The notes: generated by a model from the sequence alone, not told the origin. DNA of 38,011 nucleotides from Thermoplasmatota archaeon (GCA_025457885.1 JALOTN010000009.1:1-38011); one strand, 5' to 3'; shown: positions 1 to 8,557, counted from the stretch's first letter. Numbers and translations: made by a program.

Positions 1-165
1 AAAAAAAAATGAAATGGATGTCGACAGAACTAATGAATGCCGAGTAGTTGTCTGTATCTCTAAGTAGTAATCGATGTAGTCAAACAAAAAAAATATTTTC
101 ATGTTCGGCAAACGTAAAAAAAATCATTTGTTTTTGGTTGAATGGCGGAATCAATGAAACTTGGA

Positions 166-280
166 TTTTATATTTTCTCTGCGCCTTTACTGATACAATA
201 AGGGGGTTGTGAGAATACGAGGGTATCAACGTAAGGATGTGCAACTGTCAGTCTTTTTTCCCATACAATTGGGGGTGGTT
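166..280 (+). promoter_or_regulatory. Promoter and leader of the glycosyltransferase/archaeosortase unit
   Basis: A TATA-like TTTTATATTT lies at 166-175, so transcription should begin near 195-200 and leave a leader of about 85 bases. The leader holds an imperfect direct repeat: ATACAATAAGGGGG at 193-206 and ATACAATTGGGGG at 263-275. The second copy supplies the purine-rich ribosome binding site (GGGGGTGG, 271-278) for the TTG start at 284. An in-frame TGA at 281-283 directly precedes that TTG. I see no gene in 1-165, which is AT-rich. Confidence 0.5.
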
Positions 281-283
281 TGA

Positions 284-1498
284 TTGTTCGCATTATTAAC
301 CTTTTATGGACTGCTTGCACTGACTCATTTGTTCATCCAGATTAATCTGAGCCACCGTGATTATCTGAACTCCATTCATCATCATCGTCTCATCCAGTCT
401 AAGGAAATCCAAAACCTGCGCAGGGATTCATATTTCAAATTCTCCGTTGCTATCATCATCCCCTGCTATAACGAGGGTGTTGAGGATTTAGAAAACTGTG
501 TTCGCTCCGCTCTCGATCAGGATTATCCGTTTCCGTTTCAGGTAATCCTGGTCGATGACGGAAGTAAAGAGAAAGCAGCAGTCAACAACATCCGGACAAG
601 ATTCGCAGATAACCCTCGACTGGTGATTCATGAATTCCCAAAGAATAAGGGGAAACGTCATGCACAGAAATATGGTTTTGATGTCGTGGGAAACTCAGTG
701 GATGTCGTCATCACAATTGATAGCGACACCATCCTAGCCTATGACAGCGTCCGCTACATAGTTCAACCATTCGCCGATCCCAACGTCGGAGCAGCTACGG
801 GTGATGTTCGAGCGATTAAGAAAAACCTGCTCTCACGGTTAATAGACGCACGATATTGGACCGCGTTTCACCAGGAGCGTTCTGCACAAAGTCTGTTTGG
901 TACTGTTCTGTGTTGCTCTGGACCACTTGCGGCATACCGAAATTCGCTCATCCAGCAGGTAAAAGAAGAGTACATCTCAGAACGATTCCTTGGCACCATC
1001 TGTACCTACGGCGACGACCGCCATCTCACGAACCTTATCTTAGAAAAGGGATACACGGTCAAGTTCGAACGAAAAGCAAAAGCAGAGACACAGGTGCCGC
1101 AACATCTGAAAGCCTGGCTGCGACAACAAACCCGATGGAACCGCAGTTTTTACCGGGAGTTATTTTGGACCGCAAAACGCATCATCTTCAAACGACGCAA
1201 CACCCAAGTGTACATGCTCTATGACCTCTGTATGCAAACCGTACTGCCTATCCTGTTGGTTCTCTCTTTACTGTACGTCGGATATCGCTCCCTCGTCGAA
1301 AGCCCAATATACCTTATCGGATACCTCATGATTCTAATCGGGATCGCGATGCTACGGGGATCATATGCGTTCCTACGTACCCGCGACCGGGTCTTCTTCC
1401 TCTTCCCCTTGTATGCCTTTTGCCATATTTTCTTACTTATCCCTGTGAGAGTGTATGCATTATGTACATTAAAAACAACAAAATGGGGCACACGCTAG
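284..1498 (+). CDS. Processive family 2 glycosyltransferase, hyaluronan/cellulose synthase-like
   Basis: Membrane glycosyltransferase of 404 residues, likely to polymerise or export a polysaccharide from nucleotide sugars at the cytoplasmic face. Visible GT2 motifs are IIIPCYNE near 57-64, VDDGS at 90-94, the DSD metal/UDP site at 146-148, GDDR at 243-246 (acceptor base region) and QQTRW at 281-285, the QxxRW signature of processive synthases. One membrane segment lies at the N-terminus (about 3-20) and about three at the C-terminus (about 311-395). The start is TTG: an in-frame stop ends at 283, a GGGGGTGG site sits 6 bases upstream, and no in-frame ATG exists before the C-terminal membrane part. 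The 3' end overlaps the archaeosortase gene, implying translational coupling. The sugar and product cannot be told from sequence; a glycosyl-transfer role tied to the archaeosortase target is possible. Confidence 0.88.
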   Translation: MFALLTFYGLLALTHLFIQINLSHRDYLNSIHHHRLIQSKEIQNLRRDSYFKFSVAIIIPCYNEGVEDLENCVRSALDQDYPFPFQVILVDDGSKEKAAVNNIRTRFADNPRLVIHEFPKNKGKRHAQKYGFDVVGNSVDVVITIDSDTILAYDSVRYIVQPFADPNVGAATGDVRAIKKNLLSRLIDARYWTAFHQERSAQSLFGTVLCCSGPLAAYRNSLIQQVKEEYISERFLGTICTYGDDRHLTNLILEKGYTVKFERKAKAETQVPQHLKAWLRQQTRWNRSFYRELFWTAKRIIFKRRNTQVYMLYDLCMQTVLPILLVLSLLYVGYRSLVESPIYLIGYLMILIGIAMLRGSYAFLRTRDRVFFLFPLYAFCHIFLLIPVRVYALCTLKTTKWGTR

Positions 1499-1980
1499 AT
1501 ATCGCCATCCGAGCAAGCATCCTGCTCATCTGCCTTGGCTACATCATCCTGGCATTCCCAGGCTATGAACCATTACCTGAATTGACTGCACAGGTCAACG
1601 CCCAGGTGCTAAGCACAATCGGCATCCCAGCAATCTCCCTGGAACGATACGTGGTAGTCTCCTTTTCACAGGTGGATCGAATCTACGAACTCTCCTCAGA
1701 ATGTAGCGGTTTGCTTGTCTATATGATGTTTCTGATCGGGATCGCGGTCGTCCCCTATTTCAGTGCACACAACCGATTGTTCGCATTATTATTCCTGCCG
1801 ATTCTGTTCCTAGGCAACTCACTGCGTATCCTAACTGGCATCATCGTTGGATTCCGTTTCTCCGTGGATGCCTCAGAGTTCTTCCACGCAACATTTGGTC
1901 AAGTCCTCATTTTCTTCTGGGTCCTGGTCTGTTTCATACTGTGGTTGAAGCTTACAAGAAATTTCCCAAAAGATGAATAG
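1462..1980 (+). CDS. Archaeosortase/exosortase family membrane transpeptidase
   Basis: Integral membrane cysteine enzyme of the exosortase/archaeosortase superfamily, which cleaves C-terminal sorting signals and transfers the protein to another anchor. The three family catalytic residues are visible: Cys in ECSGLL (residue 81 from this start), Arg in NSLRIL (122) and His in FFHATFG (142), each in or beside hydrophobic helices. At about 172 residues it is a short, core-only form. The start is uncertain: ATG at 1420, 1462 or 1483 are in frame. I chose 1462 because GTGAGAG lies about 12 bases upstream. The gene overlaps the end of the glycosyltransferase and is followed after 15 bases by a small exported protein with a sorting-like tail, its probable substrate. 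Subfamily not determined; family assignment is firm. Confidence 0.88.
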   Translation: MYIKNNKMGHTLDIAIRASILLICLGYIILAFPGYEPLPELTAQVNAQVLSTIGIPAISLERYVVVSFSQVDRIYELSSECSGLLVYMMFLIGIAVVPYFSAHNRLFALLFLPILFLGNSLRILTGIIVGFRFSVDASEFFHATFGQVLIFFWVLVCFILWLKLTRNFPKDE

Positions 1981-1995
1981 GAGGTAAAAAAAACC

Positions 1996-2484
1996 ATGAA
2001 ACAAACACAGAAAGGAGCAGTGCTCCTTTGTATGCTGCTGTTCTTCGCTGTCATCGTCCCACTAGCCGGGGCGGACCCAATTCCACAAACCCATCTGTTC
2101 CTGAGCCTGGATACCCAATGGGAACATACCAATCCAGGTGATATCTTTGTGGTGCGAGCGGATGTGAAAAACATCGGTGATTCCACTGCTTTCCTCATCC
2201 AGGTGCATCTTCAGGACATCCCTGACGATTGGACGATCCAGGAATCAAGTTTCCCCTGGATTCTTGCTCTCGAACCAGGACAGACAAAACCATTGTTCTT
2301 CGTCGTCGAGAGAGGACCGACTGATGCAACCATCTATGCCGAAGCAGAGGCGTATAACGCACCCGTGGTGATCTCCAATACGATTCCCATCCCTGTTGAA
2401 TTGGTGGTGATTGGAGTACTCTGTCTCGTCGGAAGTGTCCTTTTTTATCGTGAAGCAGCATACCGGAAAAAGCTACCTCGATAA
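1996..2484 (+). CDS. Small exported Ig-like protein with sorting-type C-terminus; probable archaeosortase substrate
   Basis: 162-residue protein with an N-terminal signal peptide (about 1-26, cleavage likely after LAGA), a beta-sandwich domain resembling NEW3/CARDB (about 30-128: DVKNIGDST, then EPGQTKPLFF) and a three-part tail: PIPVE at 131-135, a hydrophobic stretch at about 136-150, then basic YRKKLPR. This order of short motif, membrane helix and basic end is the layout of PEP-CTERM, PEF-CTERM and related exosortase targets, though the motif is not one I recognise as a named class. A strong GGAGGT site at 1980-1985 precedes the ATG. Being directly downstream of the archaeosortase suggests a dedicated enzyme-substrate pair. 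Alternatively it is simply a membrane-anchored accessory protein. Confidence 0.72.
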   Translation: MKQTQKGAVLLCMLLFFAVIVPLAGADPIPQTHLFLSLDTQWEHTNPGDIFVVRADVKNIGDSTAFLIQVHLQDIPDDWTIQESSFPWILALEPGQTKPLFFVVERGPTDATIYAEAEAYNAPVVISNTIPIPVELVVIGVLCLVGSVLFYREAAYRKKLPR

Positions 2485-2508
2485 TATTTGTTATCTTGAA
2501 GTTCAATT

Positions 2509-2560
2509 GATATGGTATAATCCCTTCGACGATACTTCGTACCATATCATGTTTTTTCAT
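2509..2560. repeat. Inverted repeat followed by T-runs after the archaeosortase unit
   Basis: Perfect 9-base arms GATATGGTA (2509-2517) and TACCATATC (2540-2548) enclose 22 bases and are followed by two T-runs. The position fits a transcription terminator for the unit upstream; a regulator site for the following peptidase gene, whose TATA box starts 26 bases further on, is also possible. Confidence 0.5.
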
Positions 2561-2573
2561 TTTTTTACAAATA

Positions 2574-2581
2574 TTTATATA
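2574..2581 (+). promoter_or_regulatory. TATA box of the first papain-family peptidase
   Basis: TTTATATA preceded by A-rich bases (BRE-like), 52 bases before the ATG at 2633. Predicted transcript start is near 2605, giving a leader of about 28 bases with an AGGGGAA ribosome site. Confidence 0.65.
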
Positions 2582-2632
2582 GAAAAAGACCATTGTTATC
2601 TATTAAATAAATGAATTTATAGGGGAAAAATT

Positions 2633-4501
2633 ATGTTTCGAGAGAAGAAATTTTTAATAGCGTGTGTTATCTTGATGACCACGATTCTTATCATCACACC
2701 CGCAAGTGCCCTTCAAAATCAACCAAACACATCAGAACCAACAATTGATGCAATGAACCAGACCACAGACACCCTGCCTTCCTTTGATCCACCCAGCTCG
2801 TTTGACCTTCGAAACGTTGCTGGGGAGAATTATGTCACCTCTGTGAAATCACAGACCGGAGGTACCTGCTGGACACATGGGGCGATGGCTGCCATTGAAG
2901 GCAACCTCTTGATGACGGGAAATTGGGATGAAACAGGACATACTGAAGAAGCTAATTTAGCAGAATATCATCTTGATTGGTGGAATGGTTTCAACACGTT
3001 TAATAACGATGATTTTCCAGGAAGTGGCTTGCAGGTTCATAACGGGGGAGATTATCTCATCACCGCTGCGTATATCACCCGTGGTGAAGGCGCAGTGTAT
3101 TCTGAAGCGGCAAACGACGCCACCGAAGCTGATGATAACTGGTATCCTTCTGCACCAGCGAGATATGATAGTTCCTATGAACTGTTCTACCCTCGCGATA
3201 TTGAATGGTACGTGGCAGGTTCAGACCTCAGCAACATCAACACCATAAAAGAGAAAATCATGACGGAAGGCGTTATGGGAACCTGTATGTGTTATGATGG
3301 GAATTTTATCGATGATATGGGCGGATATTATGCGCATTACCAACCACCAACCTCATCCTTAGATCCCAATCATGCTATTGCTATTGTCGGATGGGATGAT
3401 ACGAAGGTGACCCCGGCACCGCTCCCAGGTGCATGGTTATGCAAGAACAGTTGGGGCTCTGGATGGGGGCCGCAAGGCGGGTATTTCTGGATATCCTATT
3501 ATGATAAACACAGCTGCCAGAACCCTGAGATGGGTGCGATTTCATTCCAGGATGTTGAACTACGGACCTTTAATCAAACCTATTCCCATGATTACCATGG
3601 ATGGCGAGATGAACTCCCAGTCACTGAGTCTTTTAACGCGTTTGTGACCAACGCTGAAGAAGCCCTCCAAGCGGTGAGTTTTTACACCGCTGATGACGAG
3701 GTGTCCTTTGATGTGAAAGTGTATGATCGTTTCGAGGGTGGCACTCTACTCGATGAACGTGCCACTGTATCAGGTACTATTCAGTACACAGGGTATCATA
3801 CGGTTACTCTTCCCAGCCCGATCGGATTTAATGCAGATGATGATTTTTACCTATATCTTAAGTTGTATTCCGGGGGGCAACCTTTTGATCGGACCTCTGA
3901 TGTCCCCGTATTGCTTGGTGGGGACGGTAGAACGATTGTCAAATCAGTGTCTCATGCAGGAGAAAGTTACTATCGAAGTGGTGATACCTGGCTTGATTTG
4001 TATGATTATGATTTCACCGACCCGACATGGGAACATACGGCGAACTTCTGTATCAAAGGATACACTGCGGGTTGGGCTCCGTTATTCCCTGATTTGGACT
4101 GCGAAGGAGACCTAAGCTGGGCGAAGGTCAAACCCGGTGCAACCGTCATGGGGAATTTCACGGTGCAGAACAGTGGGGAACCAACCTCAGAGCTTGACTG
4201 GGTTGTTGTTGAATGGCCTGAATGGGGAGAATGGACGTTTACCCCTGCAAGTGGAACAGATCTTACTCCGGAAGAAGGAGCAGTTTCTGTCTTAGTCCAG
4301 GTTGTTGCTCCCTCAGAGAAGAGTGAGTACAATGGAACCATTAAGATCGTCAATGCACATGACCCGGGAGATTACGAGGAAATCTCGGTGTTTATGAAAA
4401 CACCGGTGGACTTGGCTCACACCTATCCTCTCTTAAATCTGCTCCGCAGTTTGCTTGAGAGATTCCCGGTACTCTCTCATCTAATACAGCTGATGATTTA
4501 A
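2633..4501 (+). CDS. Secreted papain-family (C1A) cysteine peptidase with lectin-like and Ig-like domains
   Basis: Exported peptidase of 622 residues acting on extracellular protein. A signal peptide covers about 1-26 (cleavage near ASA). The C1A catalytic set is present: oxyanion Gln74 and nucleophile Cys79 in SQTGGTCW, His247 in [11 protein letters not shown], Asn272 in [10 protein letters not shown]. There is almost no propeptide. Residues about 315-475 resemble the lectin-like domain that follows the catalytic part in COG4870-type peptidases. Residues about 485-590 are a beta-sandwich ([18 protein letters not shown] ... WTFTPASG ... VQVVAPSE) likely used for binding. The final 28 residues form an amphipathic tail with LLERFP, shared with the FG-GAP protein at 17993. 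Own TATA box, single-gene unit. Peptidase family is secure; the roles of the C-terminal modules are inferred. Confidence 0.92.
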   Translation: MFREKKFLIACVILMTTILIITPASALQNQPNTSEPTIDAMNQTTDTLPSFDPPSSFDLRNVAGENYVTSVKSQTGGTCWTHGAMAAIEGNLLMTGNWDETGHTEEANLAEYHLDWWNGFNTFNNDDFPGSGLQVHNGGDYLITAAYITRGEGAVYSEAANDATEADDNWYPSAPARYDSSYELFYPRDIEWYVAGSDLSNINTIKEKIMTEGVMGTCMCYDGNFIDDMGGYYAHYQPPTSSLDPNHAIAIVGWDDTKVTPAPLPGAWLCKNSWGSGWGPQGGYFWISYYDKHSCQNPEMGAISFQDVELRTFNQTYSHDYHGWRDELPVTESFNAFVTNAEEALQAVSFYTADDEVSFDVKVYDRFEGGTLLDERATVSGTIQYTGYHTVTLPSPIGFNADDDFYLYLKLYSGGQPFDRTSDVPVLLGGDGRTIVKSVSHAGESYYRSGDTWLDLYDYDFTDPTWEHTANFCIKGYTAGWAPLFPDLDCEGDLSWAKVKPGATVMGNFTVQNSGEPTSELDWVVVEWPEWGEWTFTPASGTDLTPEEGAVSVLVQVVAPSEKSEYNGTIKIVNAHDPGDYEEISVFMKTPVDLAHTYPLLNLLRSLLERFPVLSHLIQLMI

Positions 4502-4514
4502 CGTTTCATCAGTC

Positions 4515-4537
4515 TTTTTTTTCCTTTTTTTTCTTTT
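4515..4537 (+). terminator. T-rich terminator after the papain-family gene
   Basis: Two long T-runs interrupted by CC and C begin 14 bases after the stop codon, typical of archaeal T-tract termination. No strong hairpin precedes them. Confidence 0.5.
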
Positions 4538-4623
4538 GAAAGTGTTTCGAGCAAATGGACTGCTAAAAGGTTTCTTCCCCCATCTCAGTTTCAGGAGGAA
4601 AAGGACTTTAGGGAAGGACAATG

Positions 4624-4632
4624 TTTTATATA
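4624..4632 (+). promoter_or_regulatory. TATA box of the first C25 peptidase
   Basis: TTTTATATA, 45 bases before the ATG at 4677. Predicted leader of about 20 bases includes GGGG at 4665-4668. The 86 bases between the preceding T-runs and this box show no gene. Confidence 0.65.
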
Positions 4633-4676
4633 GTAAATAATCAATAATAGTATTATTTGGAAAAGGGGCATAGGTT

Positions 4677-7169
4677 ATGAAAAAATGGATAAGTATCCTT
4701 GTGGTAGGCCTTTTTATTATAAGCGGGTTTGGAACAGTCGCGACAAACATACAAAAGACCAACATACCGTCACTGCAGACGATGACAGAAACGGTATCAG
4801 TGGATATCTCCTCTCTTCAAGTGACAGACAGCGTCAATGATTATCTCATGGTTCGTCTCGGGGACCAGGAATCATATCTGTTAAATCCTGGTCAGCCGAT
4901 GATGCCACGAATCATTCAACAGTATGAATTGCCTTTTGGGGCGACCGAAATAGTCGTAGAGGTCCAACCAATCACGATTCACCAGCAGATGGTGGTCAAA
5001 CAGATCAGACCAGCGCCGGCTCCGATGCCTTATTCCTCTGACATACAACCCATAGTCTACTCTGAGAAAGACTCACAGGTGTACTATAGTAATGAATTGT
5101 ATCCTGATGCATGGGCTGGGTATCATACCGGCTGCGGATTGAACGCCAAAGGGGCGCATGTCACCCTGTTGACGGTGAATCTCTTCCCAGTACGGTACCG
5201 ACCATTGAACGGAGAGTTACAGGTTGCAGAAGAGTTTTGTGTTTCAATTCAGTACCGAGAAGCAGCTAGTGAGATATTCCCCGCAGAAAGCACCTATGAT
5301 CTTGTGATTATTACCCCTGAAAAGTTTTCTTCAGAGATGCAACGACTTGCTGACCATAAGAACAGCTTTGGGGTGCAGACAACCCTGAAGACGACGGAGG
5401 ATATCTATGAGGAGTTCACCGGCAGGGATAAACCTGAGCAGATAAAACTCTTCATACAGGATGCACTGGAGACCTGGGGAGTCAGCTATGTACTCCTGGT
5501 GGGAGGGTTAAAGTCCAATATCATTGCGAAAGCACAGGATGATGTGAACCAAGGTTCGAAATCATGGTATCTTCCGATACGGTACTCAAACTTCCAATGG
5601 GATGGTGACGAGTCATATAACTTCACCAGTGGTGAACCCGGGTATATCAGTGACCTGTATTATGCGGATATTTACAAAGATGGTGGAGTATTTGAGGACT
5701 GGGATTCAAACGGGAACGATGTGTTCGCAGAATGGTCAGGAGAATTACGTGATGAGCTGGATCTCTATCCAGATGTAGCGTATGGGAGACTTGCGTGTCG
5801 CAATACTCGTGAGGCAAAAGCCGTGGTTGATAAGATCATCAACTACGAGAAAGAAGCTGCGGACCTCAGCTGGTTCAACGACATGATTGTGATCAGCGGA
5901 GATGGATTCCTTGACCAGGAGGATTGGAATATCCAATGGGACACGACCGGTCTGCCAAATGGACAATATACCATCTTTGCCCAATGCTTCAACCCTGAGA
6001 CGGGTGGCCCCGTCGATGAAATCCATATCACGTTGGATAAAACGGTTGCCTCGAACATCACGTTCAATCATGATGATCATCTAAATCCAGCGTTGGCTGA
6101 TGGGTACCCCGCCCCGCCCATCGCTGAGATCGTCTCAATTTCCAACAATAACACCCTAGGAAACACCGATTACACCTATGAACCCTCGGATGGGGAAGCC
6201 TATTGTAATGATTTGTACAAATGGGCAAACATCTCCTATGTGGGTGGGGTGTTGACCATCCGTGGGAAATGCTATGACCCACGACCCTATGGAAACCTCA
6301 CTGATCTTGTCCTCTGGATAGAAAACGCTGATGGGGACAGCATTTTTAACACGACCCGGGAGCATATGGAGACCTACTATGAGGGGGAATGGGTCGTTGG
6401 GGAGAAAAGCCTCTACGGACGTGGAGGAGCACTCACCTACATGCCGGAGGAGTTTGAGAGCAATGTTGTGTTTACCTCCAATGGGAAATGGTATGATATG
6501 AACGATGTGATCACCGAGTTTTCCAAGGGATATGGATTTGCGTATTTCTCAGGCCATGGAAGCCCCGGATGGTGGGGGGACCATTACCCAGGAATCCCAG
6601 GGAATCGACGATACGGCCAGGTACCCGGACTGCTCGTCATGCAGGTCGGAACCTACTTCCCGTTCATCCATCTCCCTGTCCTGCCGATGCGGAAGTTAAC
6701 GAACACGGATAAATTCCCAGTAACCAACGTCGGTGGCTGTCATAACAGCATGTTTAGCGTCTCAATGATCCCCGGGTTCTTAGATCGCTGGCTCCCGATG
6801 CACATGTTTGTGTATGGGACGCCTCTCCCCGAATGCTGGGGGTGGTATATGGTGAAAATGCCGCATACCGGTTCGATCGCAACCATGGGGAACACCGGGT
6901 ATGGTTGGGGATCTGAAGGGGACGTCTGCATGATCGGCCCTGGTGATGGATGGCTCAACACCGAGTTCTACCGACAATACGGGCAGGAGAACCAAACCGT
7001 CCTTGGTAATGCCTACATCCAAGCAATCACCGGGTACATCTCGAACTTTAAGACCTGGGAGTACAGTTACTGGCGGGTGGATCACGGTTGGGATGGCATC
7101 GATCAGAAGACCGTGCAGCAATGGCAGCTGCTTGGTGACCCCAGTCTCCAAATCGGTGGGTACCCATAA
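4677..7169 (+). CDS. Secreted gingipain-like (C25) cysteine peptidase, long form with inserted domain
   Basis: 830-residue exported clan CD peptidase. Signal peptide about 1-23; residues about 35-200 form the propeptide-like N-terminal domain with PGQPMMPR. The catalytic domain starts near STYDLVIITP (206-215). His627 lies in FSGHGSPG and Cys688 in NVGGCHNS, the C25 dyad; DPSLQIGGY at 821-829 ends the protein. Between ISGDGFLDQ (about 406-414) and the His loop is a large insert that includes a segment NGQYTIFAQ and HDDHLNP and is shared with the paralogue at 23690 but absent from the one at 34892. Unlike bacterial gingipains there is no type IX secretion C-terminal domain. Single-gene unit with its own TATA box. 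Substrate preference (Arg or Lys) cannot be read reliably. Confidence 0.92.
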   Translation: MKKWISILVVGLFIISGFGTVATNIQKTNIPSLQTMTETVSVDISSLQVTDSVNDYLMVRLGDQESYLLNPGQPMMPRIIQQYELPFGATEIVVEVQPITIHQQMVVKQIRPAPAPMPYSSDIQPIVYSEKDSQVYYSNELYPDAWAGYHTGCGLNAKGAHVTLLTVNLFPVRYRPLNGELQVAEEFCVSIQYREAASEIFPAESTYDLVIITPEKFSSEMQRLADHKNSFGVQTTLKTTEDIYEEFTGRDKPEQIKLFIQDALETWGVSYVLLVGGLKSNIIAKAQDDVNQGSKSWYLPIRYSNFQWDGDESYNFTSGEPGYISDLYYADIYKDGGVFEDWDSNGNDVFAEWSGELRDELDLYPDVAYGRLACRNTREAKAVVDKIINYEKEAADLSWFNDMIVISGDGFLDQEDWNIQWDTTGLPNGQYTIFAQCFNPETGGPVDEIHITLDKTVASNITFNHDDHLNPALADGYPAPPIAEIVSISNNNTLGNTDYTYEPSDGEAYCNDLYKWANISYVGGVLTIRGKCYDPRPYGNLTDLVLWIENADGDSIFNTTREHMETYYEGEWVVGEKSLYGRGGALTYMPEEFESNVVFTSNGKWYDMNDVITEFSKGYGFAYFSGHGSPGWWGDHYPGIPGNRRYGQVPGLLVMQVGTYFPFIHLPVLPMRKLTNTDKFPVTNVGGCHNSMFSVSMIPGFLDRWLPMHMFVYGTPLPECWGWYMVKMPHTGSIATMGNTGYGWGSEGDVCMIGPGDGWLNTEFYRQYGQENQTVLGNAYIQAITGYISNFKTWEYSYWRVDHGWDGIDQKTVQQWQLLGDPSLQIGGYP

Positions 7170-7196
7170 AAACCCATTTTTCTTCCCTTTTTTTTT
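7157..7196 (+). terminator. Terminator of the first C25 gene, in a convergent junction
   Basis: The last codons and stop are followed by a T-rich tract (7177-7196), preceded by the short palindrome TGGGTACCCA at 7157-7166. The tract overlaps the stop codon of the convergent gene on the minus strand. Confidence 0.45.
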
Positions 7197-7725
7197 ATTC
7201 TTCTTTTTTCTCAAACTTAGGAAGAGAATTCATCCATTCAAAGAGATCTTTGAACATAGAACTTACCGCAGGATCCTCTGCCTGAAGCAATGCGAGGTAC
7301 CCGAAAAGAGCGCGTTCATCTAAATCCTGTGTCAGCTTTGGGAGGGATACTGAGGCACGTTCAGCGATAGCAATTCCTTCGTCGAACCGTGGATCAGATA
7401 GCAGACCGGAAAGTTCCTGTTTTTTTTCGTTGAGTTGTTTTTGCAGATCATTTTTCATCGTCATCAGCTCTGCTCGAAGTTTCTCGGGAATGTTTTTTTC
7501 CAGATCATTTAAGCTAGCCGATACATCTTGTGAGGACCCCATCCCGGTAGACAGAGCAGTAACCATTTCTTTCGTAATACTTGTGAACACCTGTGAGACC
7601 GCCTCAGTCAACATAGTCATAAGCACAAGAGAGGTGTTACAGAGCAGGTTAAGGATTTTTGTCTCTCGATTCTCTTGATTACTTTTTATATGGTTATCCG
7701 GTTGAGCGTGATTCTTCTTCGTCAT
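7195..7725 (-). CDS. Unrecognised 176-residue helical protein
   Basis: I do not recognise this protein. It is predicted mostly alpha-helical, with a heptad-like region at about 70-110 (LEKNIPEKLRAELMTMK, QLNEKKQEL) that could be a coiled coil, a moderately hydrophobic segment at about 25-45 and a charged C-terminus ending KFEKKEE. There is no signal peptide or clear membrane span. The ORF is supported by a good TATA box on the minus strand (7761-7770) about 36 bases upstream of the ATG and by its tight convergent fit with the C25 gene. A cytoplasmic or peripheral membrane structural role is possible, nothing more. Confidence 0.65.
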   Translation of the reverse strand: MTKKNHAQPDNHIKSNQENRETKILNLLCNTSLVLMTMLTEAVSQVFTSITKEMVTALSTGMGSSQDVSASLNDLEKNIPEKLRAELMTMKNDLQKQLNEKKQELSGLLSDPRFDEGIAIAERASVSLPKLTQDLDERALFGYLALLQAEDPAVSSMFKDLFEWMNSLPKFEKKEE

Positions 7726-7760
7726 AGGATCATCGTATCCTGCAGGTATGTAAGGAGTAT

Positions 7761-7770
7761 CTATATTTAG
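7761..7770 (-). promoter_or_regulatory. TATA box of the 176-residue helical protein gene
   Basis: CTAAATATAG on the minus strand, about 36 to 45 bases before the ATG at 7725. It is back to back with the plus-strand TATA box at 7831. Confidence 0.55.
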
Positions 7771-7830
7771 TGTTGATTGAAACGACTCAGGAAAATCGTG
7801 TCAAAAGCGACGTCGAGATAAAAAAAAGGT

Positions 7831-7838
7831 TTTTATAA
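7831..7838 (+). promoter_or_regulatory. TATA box of a leaderless small zinc-ribbon gene
   Basis: TTTTATAA centred about 29 bases before the ATG at 7864. The predicted transcript start falls within a few bases of the start codon, so the mRNA is probably leaderless; no Shine-Dalgarno sequence is visible. Confidence 0.6.
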
Positions 7839-7863
7839 GGTTCAGCTGTTCTTTTATTGTAAC

Positions 7864-7998
7864 ATGGTGAACTTCTACAAATGCAAAAAATGCGAAACGA
7901 AATTTATCGCACCTCAGAAAATCGAGGCGGAGAAAGGTCATCCAACGTATGTGTGTCCCAAATGTCAAAGTCGGAATTGGGGCCCACTTGACTGGTGA
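7864..7998 (+). CDS. Small zinc-ribbon protein (44 residues)
   Basis: Short ORF with two knuckles, CKKC (residues 7-10) and CPKC (31-34), separated by 20 residues, the layout of a single zinc ribbon; it ends in GPLDW. The spacing of the TATA box to the ATG and the four cysteines make this a real gene despite its size. Similar one-domain ribbons are common in archaea and are often of unknown function (rubredoxin-like or nucleic-acid binding). No partner gene is adjacent: upstream is a divergent promoter and downstream 376 bases without a recognised gene. Confidence 0.7.
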   Translation: MVNFYKCKKCETKFIAPQKIEAEKGHPTYVCPKCQSRNWGPLDW

Positions 7999-8195
7999 TC
8001 ATTATCCGAGTTTCTTTCAGGCAGGTGGGTGGTTTCGAGGGTGCTCTTCTTTATTTTTTTGTGGTTTTATGAAACAGTCTGATTGGTTGACCAATGTTGG
8101 TGGATATTTTTTGTAAAAAAGGATGGTTGTTTACGGATTTTTTTCAAAGTATAAATAAATAGATAGATTTATTTATTTGTTGTCGATATTAATAT

Positions 8196-8262
8196 CTGGG
8201 TTTGGGCTCTTTAGAATGTTTTTTTGCATTCTTTCCTCCCAGACTTTTAAGCCCAGACCCAG
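8196..8262 (-). ncRNA. Candidate structured RNA, copy A of a two-copy family
   Basis: GC-rich 67-base element in an AT-rich gap (7999-8374). On the minus strand the outer arms are CTGGGTCTGGGCT and AGCCCAAACCCAG (13 pairs with one C-A mismatch). An inner 6-pair stem is AGAATG/CATTCT (plus coordinates 8213-8218 and 8227-8232) with an A-rich loop on the minus strand. GGGTCTGGG and, after a short spacer, TCTGGGAGGAAAG are identical, in the same order, to the element at 15591-15670, and flanking bases also match (AAAG just before the stem). A minus-strand TATA box at 8289-8297 would place the transcript start at about 8265-8270, at the edge of the stem. It matches no RNA family that I recognise. 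A mobile palindromic repeat or a terminator is the alternative. Confidence 0.5.
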
Positions 8263-8288
8263 CTTTTCAGGAAGTGGACATGCGGTTG

Positions 8289-8297
8289 ATATAAAAA
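8289..8297 (-). promoter_or_regulatory. Putative TATA box for structured RNA copy A
   Basis: TTTTATATC on the minus strand, 27 bases before the first base of the outer stem (8262) on that strand. Spacing is what an archaeal promoter needs for a transcript starting at the stem. Confidence 0.4.
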
Positions 8298-8352
8298 AAA
8301 TCAGGACAGTGATTTCTATTTTTGGAAAATATAAAAAAACCAAATGAAAAGG

Positions 8353-8360
8353 AATATATA
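8353..8360 (+). promoter_or_regulatory. TATA box of the 60-residue zinc-knuckle gene
   Basis: AATATATA, with a predicted transcript start near 8380-8385. This is slightly after the first ATG (8375), so the in-frame ATG at 8405 or 8417 may be the true start. Confidence 0.4.
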
Positions 8361-8374
8361 CTGTATGTCCATAC

Positions 8375-8557
8375 ATGCTGAACTTCAACCAAGAACCAAC
8401 ATGGATGGTGTGGGAGATGCGAACTATTTCAAAAGACACTCAGAAACGACAAGCATTGAACTGCGCGGGATGCGGAAAGACTTTTGCACAGGATGAAAAA
8501 ACCGTTAGTTATGATTTTGAGCGGTACTATTGTTTCCACTGCGATGACGAGCGCTAA
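8375..8557 (+). CDS. Small zinc-knuckle protein (up to 60 residues)
   Basis: Short protein with two CxxC pairs, CAGC (residues 30-33) and CFHC (53-56), 19 residues apart, a single zinc finger. The sequence between is FAQDEKTVSYDFERYY, as in small one-finger archaeal proteins of unknown role. Start is uncertain: ATG at 8375 is the longest form, but the TATA box favours 8405 or 8417 and neither has a good ribosome site. It is the second small zinc protein within 600 bases, separated by structured RNA copy A. No function can be assigned. Confidence 0.55.
   Translation: MLNFNQEPTWMVWEMRTISKDTQKRQALNCAGCGKTFAQDEKTVSYDFERYYCFHCDDER

Noticed and set aside
856-1224. Alternative-frame ORFs inside the glycosyltransferase and other large genes
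   Set aside because: Out-of-frame shadows with no recognisable domains and no start signals of their own.
4540-4620. GGAGGAAAAGGACTTTAGGG region as a third copy of the structured RNA
   Set aside because: It has no GGGTCTGGG or TCTGGGAGGAAAG and no outer stem pairing; similarity is limited to purine-rich bases.
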